Origin: Povalibacter uvarum | Lineage (GTDB): Bacteria; Pseudomonadota; Gammaproteobacteria; Steroidobacterales; Steroidobacteraceae | Reading direction: 5' to 3' | NCBI RefSeq assembly: GCF_014202975.1 | Contig: NZ_JACHHZ010000004.1 | Coordinates: 310,001-374,000, forward strand | DNA length: 64,000 bases | Shown here: positions 18,460 to 26,703 of the stretch, piece by piece | How positions within the stretch are numbered: the stretch's first letter is position 1 | Layout: every line of letters starts with the position of its first letter | Translations under genes and position numbers: made by a program | Notes under the pieces: generated by a model | Databases searched by the model: none | What the model saw: only the letters and a program-made list of their open reading frames with translations | Told to the model about the DNA's origin: nothing

Positions 18460-19647
18460 TCACTTCTTCGCCGTGTAAGCCTTCGACTGTTCGGCCACGA
18501 CGTTCAGCAGGTCACCCATCGCGAGATTCGCGTCGATGAGATGCAGGCCCCAGTCGGCCTGTACTTTGCCGCCGGCCACGACGTCACCCACGATGTCATC
18601 GACCCGCGGATCTTTCGGATCAGCCGCCACAGTGACTTCGAGATAGGAGCCGTGTTCGTTCCATACGCACTCGGCGCTGAGCAGGCCCGGAACCGCTACG
18701 AACGGCGTGTCGATCTTCTGCGGCGGCGTTACCCAGGGAGCAGGTTCGATCGCTGAAGTGCTGCCGCGAGCGGCGCCGAGATAAGCATGAAGGTCCGCGT
18801 GACCTCCCGCGAGCGCAGCCGGATTCGTACAGGCCGCCATCATGTTGTCGCCCGGCACTTTGCCGAAGCGCGTGTTGGACGGCGGCGGCACATTCGAACG
18901 GAACGAAGCGTAAGAGATGACACAGCCTGTCTGCGACGCTGAACGGCACAGTGGCATCTCCTTGAACGAACCGCCCACGTCCTTGCCGACGGGCACGGCG
19001 ACGTTCCAGCCGAGCAGCAGCGCGGAGACGACCTGCGACCGGACCGGCTTGCCTTCGATCTCACGAGCGATCAGCTGCGTCAGCATGCTGGAGCCCTGCG
19101 AATGGCCGACCAGCACCACACCGCGTCCTTTGTTGTCGTTCTTCAGGTAGTAGTTCCACGCGTCGACGACGTCGTCGTAGCCGAGCGTGCGATCCATGGG
19201 CATCACCTTGCCAGCGATCATTGCCTGCAGCGCCGTCAGCGTGATCTGGCGATACAGCGGCGCGTACAGCCGGCACTTCGAACCGAAGCGTGCGAACTGA
19301 TGCTGGACCACGCTGCGCTCTTCAGGTCCCGCGACCATGTCGCTGTTGCCGGTGACGTCGCGCGAAACGGTTGGATAGATGTAGAAGCAGTCGATCGGTG
19401 CACGCGGATCGGCTGTGAACTTCTCGATCGAGAGTGCGCCGTCCGCGGCGACGACAGTCGTCGTCAGGTCGGCCGAGCAGGCATCGTCACGATCCGGGCG
19501 GCACAGCCAGTTCTCCGCCTTCGCATAGTCGTTGGCAGGCTGAGGCGCAGGTGCCGTCGCCTTCGCCGCGTCCGGCGCCTGTGCAAACGAGCTCGATGCG
19601 AGGAGCGCGTAAACGGCAACGATCGCGGCCGCGGGAAGTCGGGACAT
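18460..19647 (-). CDS. exported DUF3089 alpha/beta-hydrolase-like protein
   Basis: This 395-residue protein starts with a signal peptide (about residues 1-22, ending SSFAQA). The DUF3089 pattern is clear: FYIYPTVSRD, then VVLVGHSQGSSMLTQL with a GxSxG nucleophile elbow. Members are predicted lipases or esterases, but the substrate is unknown. The start at 19647 is chosen for the signal peptide. The frame continues upstream without support. Its stop nearly abuts that of the convergent monooxygenase gene. Confidence 0.85.
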   Translation of the reverse strand: MSRLPAAAIVAVYALLASSSFAQAPDAAKATAPAPQPANDYAKAENWLCRPDRDDACSADLTTTVVAADGALSIEKFTADPRAPIDCFYIYPTVSRDVTGNSDMVAGPEERSVVQHQFARFGSKCRLYAPLYRQITLTALQAMIAGKVMPMDRTLGYDDVVDAWNYYLKNDNKGRGVVLVGHSQGSSMLTQLIAREIEGKPVRSQVVSALLLGWNVAVPVGKDVGGSFKEMPLCRSASQTGCVISYASFRSNVPPPSNTRFGKVPGDNMMAACTNPAALAGGHADLHAYLGAARGSTSAIEPAPWVTPPQKIDTPFVAVPGLLSAECVWNEHGSYLEVTVAADPKDPRVDDIVGDVVAGGKVQADWGLHLIDANLAMGDLLNVVAEQSKAYTAKK

Positions 19648-19775
19648 GCTTTCCGGCTCCGTGTCCGGGAGTGAGCGTTGAGAGTGAGCTGAAGTGTGCC
19701 AGAAGCGCTCCAGCGCGAACCCAAGGCGTTCCACGGCGGGCGGTGAGGAATTGTGAAGAGTTGTGGGGAGAAGGA

Positions 19776-19812
19776 GCCAGCTAGTGAGCTAGTCCGCTAG
19801 CCGGCTGGCCAG
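19776..19812. repeat. GCTAGCC-family repeat
   Basis: The stretch CCAGCTAGTGAGCTAGTCCG continues CTAGCCGGCTGGCCAG. It is built from GCTAG/CCGGC words that are self-complementary. Similar tracts occur at 25472-25497, 49608-49641, 51531-51553, 51696-51722 and 53176-53210. Confidence 0.55.
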
Positions 19813-19836
19813 AGCAGCGTCGGAAGGTCCTGTTGA

Positions 19837-19860
19837 GGGTCCGGCTGAAGCCGGACCCAC
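19837..19860. repeat. GTGGGTCCG-family hairpin
   Basis: GGGTCCGGCTGAAGCCGGAC followed by CCAC is a single hairpin unit of the family seen at 10274, 51574 and 55998. It lies 11 bases beyond the SMP-30 stop. Confidence 0.7.
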
Positions 19861-19871
19861 GGAAGAAAATG

Positions 19872-20894
19872 CTAGCGCGCGCCGTCGACCTTCAGCCTGA
19901 TCCTCGCCAGGAAATCATTCGACGTCATGTACAGCGTTCGTCCGTCGTCGCCGAAGGCGCAGTTCGCAATGGCGGTGCCGGTGCGAATGCGGCCGAGGCG
20001 TTTGCCCGTTGCGTCCATGATGAGAACGCCGCCGGGTGCGGTCGCGAAGATCGTGCCGTCTCGTGTCACGCGCATGCCGTCGGGCAGGCCGGGATCCTTC
20101 GCCTTGTGCAGATCGCTGGAGTCGGCGAACACGCGCTTGCTCACGACTTCGCCGCGCTCGTTCAACGTGAACGCCATCCAGATCGGGCGATCCGGATCGG
20201 AGTTCGCAACGTACAGCGTGCGCTCATCCGGCGAGAGCGCGAGGCCGTTCGGGAAAGTCATCTCCTTGTCGATGAGATGCACGCTGCCGTCGGGATCGAG
20301 GCGATAGACGCCGTTGAAAGGCAGCTCCTTGTGCTTGGATGCGTTCAGTCCTTCGAGTCCATACGGCGGGTCGGTGAAGAAGATGACGCCGTCCTTGCGA
20401 CGCGTGACATCGTTCGGACTGTTGAAGCGCTTGCCCTCGAAGCGGGTCGCGATCGGCGTCTTCTGTTTGGTCTTCACATCGAAGCGTGCGACCTGGCGAT
20501 TGCCGTGATCCGCCAGCAGGATCGTGCCGGGCCCATCCGGAAACAACCCGTTGGCGCCGGGCTCGCGGAAGATGCCGGTCTCGGTGCCCGCGTAGCCGGA
20601 GGGTTTCAGGAACGTGGAGAGTCCATCCTTCTGCGACCAGCGATAGAGCGTGTTGCCCGGAACGTCCGTGAAGAGCAGGTAGCCGCCATCGGCGATCCAC
20701 ACCGGGCCTTCGGACCAGATGAAACCGGACGCAAGTTTCTCGATGCGCCAGTCGGCGGGCACGATCGCGTCGACTGCTGGATCGTAGCGATCGATATGAC
20801 CCAGCGGAGCATTCGACGGCGTGGCGGCGGAAGTAGTCATGGCGGGGTTTCCCATGAAGAGAGTCAGCAGTGCAATGGCGGTTCGCGATCTCAT
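19872..20894 (-). CDS. exported SMP-30/gluconolactonase-like beta-propeller protein
   Basis: This 340-residue protein has an N-terminal signal peptide (residues 1 to about 25). The mature part has SMP-30/LRE features: EGPVWIADGGYLLFTD, NSPNDVTRRKDG, and FPNGLALSPDERTLYVANSD. Enzymes of this fold are calcium-dependent lactonases acting on sugar lactones. The periplasmic location here fits sugar-acid metabolism, but no partner dehydrogenase is adjacent. GGAG six bases before the ATG supports the start. Confidence 0.87.
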   Translation of the reverse strand: MRSRTAIALLTLFMGNPAMTTSAATPSNAPLGHIDRYDPAVDAIVPADWRIEKLASGFIWSEGPVWIADGGYLLFTDVPGNTLYRWSQKDGLSTFLKPSGYAGTETGIFREPGANGLFPDGPGTILLADHGNRQVARFDVKTKQKTPIATRFEGKRFNSPNDVTRRKDGVIFFTDPPYGLEGLNASKHKELPFNGVYRLDPDGSVHLIDKEMTFPNGLALSPDERTLYVANSDPDRPIWMAFTLNERGEVVSKRVFADSSDLHKAKDPGLPDGMRVTRDGTIFATAPGGVLIMDATGKRLGRIRTGTAIANCAFGDDGRTLYMTSNDFLARIRLKVDGAR

Positions 20895-21084
20895 CGAGAG
20901 CTCCGTGGTAGCGGGACGGGCGCGATCCGTCCGTTGCGGGCGCAGCAGGATTCGAGCGCGATCAGCCCCCCGCTGATCCCGCGCAAACATCGTTCGAATT
21001 GTCAGGGGAGGGACTGTAAACGCATCCCTCGTGCGGTGACAACGATAGACAGGGATCAGAGCGCGATTCCGGCTCCTTCGCCAG

Positions 21085-22170
21085 TCAGCGTGCGAGCCCC
21101 TGCACGCCGCCAGGCGCTTTGGTAGCGGCCGCTTCGCGCGTGAGGATCGTCACGTGCTGGCCGTCCTGCAGCCGTTCGACGCCGCGGATGACCACGGTAT
21201 CGCCCGGGGCAATGTTGCCCCGGACCATGACCATATCGCCGTCGCTCGCATCCGCCGTGACGGCGACTCGCTGGGCCTTGCCGTCCGCGCCGACGCGCAT
21301 CAGGTACTTGCCGTCCTGCCGTTCGGCAATGGCATCTCGAGGCACCACGAGTGCGTCGCCCGCCTCGCGTTCCGGCAGGCCGATCTCGATCGGCGTGCCG
21401 ACGCTCAGTGCACTGTCGGCGAGGACCAGTCGCAACTCGAATTGCCGCGAGCGTTCTTCACCGACGGGAACGACCGTTCGGACGCTGGCCGGGAACTGAC
21501 GTCCACCGACTCGGACCGGCAGCTCCATCGAAGGGCGCACGAGGCCGACCAATGACAGCGGCCCCTGGGCGCGAACTTCGAGATGCACGGTATCGACCAG
21601 GCGCACGATCGATGCGCCAGTCGTTACGTATTCACCGCGCTGGGCGAGGCGTTCAGTGACCACCCCCGGGAACGGAGCGCGTACCTCGGTCTGTTCGAGA
21701 TCGTGTTGCGCCGCTCGCTGCCGCACCTGACCCTGCTGAAGTTGGGCGGTGAGGACGGCGAGCTGCGAGCGCACCTCGTCGAGCTGCGTCTGCGAGATCG
21801 AACTGTTGGCTAGTCCTTCGACGCGCTTGAGCTGGCGCTCGGACATCGCGCGCTGGGCTTCGATGCGAGCCACTTCGGCCTTCGCATCCTCGACCTGTAG
21901 TCGCAGCGTCTCGTCTTCGAGCTTGGCGATGCGATCGCCGGCACGGACGCGCGTGCCGACTTCGGCCACGTAGTCGAGCCGACCTGCTGCACTCGTTGCG
22001 AGCCGCGCATCGTTGCGGCTCACGACACCGCCTGGCACCCAGCGACGTGGCGCGACACGCGCGACGTTGGCCTTCGCGACTTCGACGACGACGGCGGGTG
22101 CCTCTGGTGCATCAGCCCAGGCTGTTGCTGTTGCCAGCATCGCCAGTGCCGCAGCGGTTTTCATACTCAT
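21085..22170 (-). CDS. RND efflux periplasmic adaptor subunit (membrane fusion protein)
   Basis: This 361-residue HlyD/AcrA-type adaptor has a short signal peptide (ends TAWADA), followed by a lipoyl half-motif (GRLDYVAEVGTRVRAGDRIA), a helical hairpin with many Gln/Arg/Glu (about residues 85-155), and a beta-barrel and membrane-proximal domain. It links the RND permease to an outer-membrane channel. AGGA lies eight bases before the ATG at 22170. The gene follows the permease by only 19 bases, the reverse of the usual adaptor-permease order. No outer-membrane factor is adjacent. Confidence 0.92.
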   Translation of the reverse strand: MSMKTAAALAMLATATAWADAPEAPAVVVEVAKANVARVAPRRWVPGGVVSRNDARLATSAAGRLDYVAEVGTRVRAGDRIAKLEDETLRLQVEDAKAEVARIEAQRAMSERQLKRVEGLANSSISQTQLDEVRSQLAVLTAQLQQGQVRQRAAQHDLEQTEVRAPFPGVVTERLAQRGEYVTTGASIVRLVDTVHLEVRAQGPLSLVGLVRPSMELPVRVGGRQFPASVRTVVPVGEERSRQFELRLVLADSALSVGTPIEIGLPEREAGDALVVPRDAIAERQDGKYLMRVGADGKAQRVAVTADASDGDMVMVRGNIAPGDTVVIRGVERLQDGQHVTILTREAAATKAPGGVQGLAR

Positions 22171-22189
22171 CTGGCAATTCCTCGACATT

Positions 22190-25100
22190 TCAAACAGATA
22201 TTGGCTGCTGGGCAGCCGCGGTCGCTGCGGCAGTTTCGCGGCGCTCATAAAAGAGCCGCAGCAAGCTCGGCAGCAGCACGATCGAGAACACCATGCTCAC
22301 GATGACGCCGGCGACGTTCACGGCGGCGAGGCCCCGATAGATGGTGCTCGCGGGACCGGGATTGACGACCATCGGCAATGCGCCGAGTGCGCCGGTCAGG
22401 GTGCTCGCCACCATCGCGCGCAGCCGCTGATTGAGCGACATGCGCAATGCGGTCTCCAGATCGTGGCCGTGGTTGAGTGCATCGCGTGTGCGATCGACGA
22501 GCAGGATCGAGTGATTGACGATGATGCCGATCATCATGATGAAGCCGATCATCGTCAGCAGGTCGAGCGGCTGGAATGCGACCAGGCCGAGGGCGCGGAT
22601 TCCCATGACGCCGCCGGCCAGCGCGAGCGGGACGGTGAGAACCACGATCGCTGCATCCCGCACCGACTGGAACATCGCAGCCATCAGCAGGAACAGCACG
22701 AGCAGCGCGAGCAGGAAGTTCATGCCCATCGTCGAGATGATGGTGTCGAGCCGGTCCGCGCTGCCTGCCAGGCGAATGTTTGCGTCGGCAGGCAGTTGTG
22801 CCCGCAGCGTCGGCACGATGTCGCTCTCGATCTTCGCCAGCATGTCTTCGAGCGACAGTGTCGGCGGCGGATCGATCGTCAGTGTCACAGTGCGGTTGTG
22901 ATCGATGCGACGAATCTGTTCCGGCGCGAGTGCCGTTTCGAGCTGCACGACTTCACCCAGTGACACGATTTCGCCCGACGGTGTGATGAGCGGCGCCTGC
23001 GCGATGTCCTCGGGCGATTCGCCGACGTTGGCGCGCAGGATGATCGGCAGTCGGCTCTGGCCGTCGAAGTACTCTCCGAGCCACGCGCCGTCGCCGAGTG
23101 TGCGCACGATCGTGCCGAGCGAGGCGCGATCCCAGCCGACTTCAGCGATGCGTCGGTCGTTGGGCTGAGCGCGCAGTTCGAGGGTCTGTACGTCGGTGTT
23201 GGGAAACGACTGCACGTTTGCGCCTGCAAACGTGTCTTCGAGCAGCTTGCGCCCGGCATCGGCAGCCGCATTGAGCGCGGTCGAGTCGCTGCTCTGCAAA
23301 TGGATGGCGACCGAGCGTGCCGAGCCGCCGACGCCGCCGAAAAGCTCACCTTCGAACGCGAATACGCGAGTGTCGGGGAAACCGACGACGATTTCGTCAC
23401 GAACGATGCGTTCGAGCTCACCGATCTGGCTGTCGTCGACCACGCGCGCACCGAGCGTGCCACCGCCCGGCCACAGCAGGATGTAGTAGTTCTTGAGCTG
23501 CGGTTCCTTCTCGCCGTCCATGTACGGCTTCATGCGCTCGATGATCGTGCCGGCGATCTCGCGATCCACCGTTTCCGGGCTCATGCCTGGCGGGAAGCTG
23601 AAGAACGCATCGATGGCGGCGCGCTTCACCGGCGGCAGGTAGTCGAGCTTGGGCAGCAGGACCCATGACAGCAGCAGCGGCGCGACGAGCAGGCTGGCGA
23701 CCCAGCCGAGTTGCTGCTTGCGAGTGCGCGTGTTTTCGACGACCCAATCCGTGAGCCGCGGCCAACCCGCGCCGTAACCGGAATCCTGACTGTGCGAATT
23801 CAGGAAGCGGCCTGCGGCGGCAGGCACCAGTGTCACCGCGACGATGATCGAGAACGCGACCGCGATGGAGATCGTCAGTGCGAGGTCCGCGAAGATCTGG
23901 CCTTCGACGTCTTCGAGGAACAGCACGGGCAGGAAGACGGCGATGGTCGTCGTCGTCGACGCGAAGAGCGCCGGAACGACTTGCGCGGTGCCGTCATGCG
24001 CCGCCTGGTTGATGGGCATGCCGGTTTCCTTGAGCCTGATGATGTTGCCGCAGACGACGATCGCTCCTTCGACGACCATGCCCACGGCGAACGCCAGGCC
24101 TGCGAGCGATATGACGTTGATGCTTCGGCCGGCAAGGTGCAGGACGCAAAACGTCGCGAGCAGACACACCGGAATCGTCGTCGCGATCAGCACGGTGGCG
24201 CGCTTGTCGCGCATGAACCACCACACGCACACCAGCGCGAGGATGGCGCCGACGACGAGGTTTTCGATCAGCAGGTTCACCGCACGACGGATGAAAAGCG
24301 AAGCATCGAACGACTGCTCGATGCCGAGACCACGAGCCTTGAGCGGTCCTTCGCGCAGATCGGCGACGACTTCCTTCACCTCTTCGAGCGTGCCAAGCAC
24401 ATTGGCGCCGGGCGCGCGGATGATGCGCAGTCCGATCGAGGGGTTGCCGTTCTGATAGGAGAAGAACTGGCGCTCGGGCGGCCGCAGTTCAACCGTAGCG
24501 ACATCGGCCATGCGCACCGGCTGGCCATCGCGCCACGCGAGAACGAGCTGGCCGAGCTCTTCCGCTTCGTAGCGTCCCGTGTAACGCAACGAATACTGAC
24601 GTCGGCCGACATCCAGCTGTCCAGCCGACACGTTCGTGGCGCTCGCGGCCTGGCGTGCGATGTCGTTGATGCCGATCCCGAGCGCTGCGGCGCGTGCGAG
24701 ATCCACAGTGATGCGGACGTCATCGGGCGGACCGCCCTGGACCTCGATGCTGGCGACGCCGGGTACCGCTTCGATGCGTGGCTTCACTACATCTTCGATG
24801 AGACGCCGATAGCGTTCGATCGGACCCTCCGTGCCCGGCAGCAATTGCACGAAGAAGAATGAGAGCTGCTGGTTCGAATCACCCTCGGCGCCGCCGAGTT
24901 GCACGATCGGCCGATCGACATCGCGTGGCAGCGGCGGCAATCGGCTCATGCGACCGATGACGTCGACCAGCGCGGCCTTCATATCAGTCCCGATGGCGAA
25001 CGTGAGAAAGACCTGGCTGCCGCCGGCGCCAGCGTTGCCGTTGATTTCCTCTACTCCCTGCAGGCCTTGCAGCACCTGTTCCTGCGGCTCGAGGAGTTCC

Positions 25101-25282
25101 GCCTCCACTTCCTCGGGCGAAGCGCCGCGCCAGTTCGTGAAGATGGAGATGGTGGGTCGCTCGATGTCGGGAAAGAGCTGCAGCGGCAGCTGCTTCAGGC
25201 TGAGCGCGCCGAACAGACAAACGAGGAGGACGGCAACACCGACCGCGATCGGGTTGCGTATCGATGTGGCAATGAGGCGCAC
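22190..25282 (-). CDS. RND-family efflux permease
   Basis: This 1030-residue protein has twelve expected membrane segments and two large periplasmic loops (after segments 1 and 7). The N terminus IRNPIAVGVAVLLV and GIIVNHSILLVDR in the second half are typical of the HAE/HME group. Segment 4 reads AVGMVVEGAIVVCGNI: the position that is the proton-relay Asp in AcrB (D407) is Glu405 here, and the next residue is Gly. The start is GTG with AGGGAG seven bases upstream. It should pump substrates from the periplasm with the adaptor gene that follows. The substrate is unknown. Confidence 0.93.
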   Translation of the reverse strand: MRLIATSIRNPIAVGVAVLLVCLFGALSLKQLPLQLFPDIERPTISIFTNWRGASPEEVEAELLEPQEQVLQGLQGVEEINGNAGAGGSQVFLTFAIGTDMKAALVDVIGRMSRLPPLPRDVDRPIVQLGGAEGDSNQQLSFFFVQLLPGTEGPIERYRRLIEDVVKPRIEAVPGVASIEVQGGPPDDVRITVDLARAAALGIGINDIARQAASATNVSAGQLDVGRRQYSLRYTGRYEAEELGQLVLAWRDGQPVRMADVATVELRPPERQFFSYQNGNPSIGLRIIRAPGANVLGTLEEVKEVVADLREGPLKARGLGIEQSFDASLFIRRAVNLLIENLVVGAILALVCVWWFMRDKRATVLIATTIPVCLLATFCVLHLAGRSINVISLAGLAFAVGMVVEGAIVVCGNIIRLKETGMPINQAAHDGTAQVVPALFASTTTTIAVFLPVLFLEDVEGQIFADLALTISIAVAFSIIVAVTLVPAAAGRFLNSHSQDSGYGAGWPRLTDWVVENTRTRKQQLGWVASLLVAPLLLSWVLLPKLDYLPPVKRAAIDAFFSFPPGMSPETVDREIAGTIIERMKPYMDGEKEPQLKNYYILLWPGGGTLGARVVDDSQIGELERIVRDEIVVGFPDTRVFAFEGELFGGVGGSARSVAIHLQSSDSTALNAAADAGRKLLEDTFAGANVQSFPNTDVQTLELRAQPNDRRIAEVGWDRASLGTIVRTLGDGAWLGEYFDGQSRLPIILRANVGESPEDIAQAPLITPSGEIVSLGEVVQLETALAPEQIRRIDHNRTVTLTIDPPPTLSLEDMLAKIESDIVPTLRAQLPADANIRLAGSADRLDTIISTMGMNFLLALLVLFLLMAAMFQSVRDAAIVVLTVPLALAGGVMGIRALGLVAFQPLDLLTMIGFIMMIGIIVNHSILLVDRTRDALNHGHDLETALRMSLNQRLRAMVASTLTGALGALPMVVNPGPASTIYRGLAAVNVAGVIVSMVFSIVLLPSLLRLFYERRETAAATAAAQQPISV

Positions 25283-25471
25283 GGGCAGTCTCCCTCTTCG
25301 GGCCAGTCCTGAAGGTTGCGATTTGACTGCGGTGCCGACGGCGAGTTGTGCCCCCTGCGACAGTCCGTACGTGCTGTGCGGCGAGTCGTTCGGGCTCGTG
25401 ATCGGGTCGACGGGAGTAAGACGCTACGAGACGCGTAAAGGTTGGAAGAGAGGATGGAGGAAGCCAGCTAG

Positions 25472-25497
25472 CCGGCCAGCCATGAGCGGCTAGCCAG
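25472..25497. repeat. GCTAGCC-family repeat
   Basis: GCCAGCTAGCCGGCCAGCCA followed by TGAGCGGCTAGCC is a self-complementary tract between the ICMT-like gene stop and the RND gene start. The rest of this 260-base gap shows no gene. It should contain the RND promoter, which I cannot place. Confidence 0.55.
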
Positions 25498-25542
25498 AGG
25501 GAGCGAGAACTGCGGACGTTCCGCAGCGCCGCAATGAGGCTT

Positions 25543-26703
25543 TCACAGAAGGCCCGGGATGAATCTCCAGCGGACTCTCTTCATGTACTTGCTGTAGCCG
25601 TTGCCACCCATCAGCAGGTGGCGTTCTTCTGTGATGGCGCGCAGTGCGTAGATTGCAGTCCATCCGAACAGTGCGAACAGCGAGAAGAAGAAACCACTGA
25701 CATTGCCCATCTGCATCGTCATGAGCAGGCCGGGCAGAGCGCCGAGCCACCATGCGAGGTTCTTGGCTGCATATGCGGGATGTCTGACGAATGCGTACGG
25801 GCCGTGCGTGACGATTCCGCGATTCGTGAGGTTGCTCGCTTTGAATCCCAGGGCGATGGAGGCCCACGAGAAAACGGCGAGCGCCACGAGCAGCGTGATG
25901 TTGACTGCGAGATGCATCGCGGTGTTGCCGAAGAACGGAAAGTCGGCGCTTTGCCACGGCAGCCAGCGCATCGTGAAATCGTTGAACGGCGGATAGCACG
26001 CGAGGCAGATGAACCAGCCGAAGAATGTCGGGTCGACCGAACGGATACGGTTGCGCAGCGCCGGCAGCTCGATGAGATAGCCGAGCGTGAACAGCAGGGT
26101 GTCGATGAAGAGGATCAGCTGGAACGCGGCCCAGAAGAGCGTGCTGTCGAAGAGCATGCGTCCCCAAGTGCCTTCGCGAATCTGATCGAACACGTGGATC
26201 AGTGAAGCGGCCAGGTCGCCCGCGTGACCGAGACACCAGTTGATCATGAGCGGCGCGAAGAAGAACTTCAGCAGCAGGGCAAGCCCGGCTTGTTTGATCG
26301 AGCGCGTCAATGTCCGCTTCAGGGGAAGCTGCATCGGATCAGCTGGGGGCGCCGTCGTTCGCGAGCGCGGATGCACGACCAGCAGCCAGATCCCTCGCAG
26401 AAAGACCAGGCTCTTCGAATGCATCCATGGATAGGCGGCGTAGTAGGGGATCAGCGCCAGTGCGTAGAAAACAAGCAGACCGACGAACACGGCGTGGACG
26501 GTGATGACGACGTCGATGCCGAACATGCCGAGTTGCCATTGGCTCTGCAGCATGCCGCGATGGAAGTTGCTGACCCGTGTCACCATCCAGTACGACAGGC
26601 CGATGAACACGAGTGTCGACAGGTAGTTCGCAATGAAGCGCCGTGCGAGGAACGTGGTACGCGTCGATGCTGAGAACGGAATATCCGAGCTCACGGTACT
26701 CAT
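25543..26703 (-). CDS. ICMT/NnrU-like integral membrane protein
   Basis: This 386-residue protein has about eight hydrophobic segments. The C-terminal third carries the signature of the isoprenylcysteine/phospholipid methyltransferase-like family: HGPYAFVRHPAYAAKNLAWW, and later ITEERHLL and YSKYMKRVRWRFIPGL. Relatives use S-adenosylmethionine to methylate membrane-embedded substrates. In bacteria the substrates are mostly unknown. The N-terminal two thirds have no family that I recognise. The ATG overlaps the stop of the Asp-box protein by four bases, so translation is probably coupled. Confidence 0.78.
   Translation of the reverse strand: MSTVSSDIPFSASTRTTFLARRFIANYLSTLVFIGLSYWMVTRVSNFHRGMLQSQWQLGMFGIDVVITVHAVFVGLLVFYALALIPYYAAYPWMHSKSLVFLRGIWLLVVHPRSRTTAPPADPMQLPLKRTLTRSIKQAGLALLLKFFFAPLMINWCLGHAGDLAASLIHVFDQIREGTWGRMLFDSTLFWAAFQLILFIDTLLFTLGYLIELPALRNRIRSVDPTFFGWFICLACYPPFNDFTMRWLPWQSADFPFFGNTAMHLAVNITLLVALAVFSWASIALGFKASNLTNRGIVTHGPYAFVRHPAYAAKNLAWWLGALPGLLMTMQMGNVSGFFFSLFALFGWTAIYALRAITEERHLLMGGNGYSKYMKRVRWRFIPGLL

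Noticed and set aside
25543-26703. Eukaryote-like protein prenylation pathway
   Set aside because: The ICMT-like motif is common in bacterial membrane proteins of unknown substrate. No prenyltransferase or CaaX protein is nearby.
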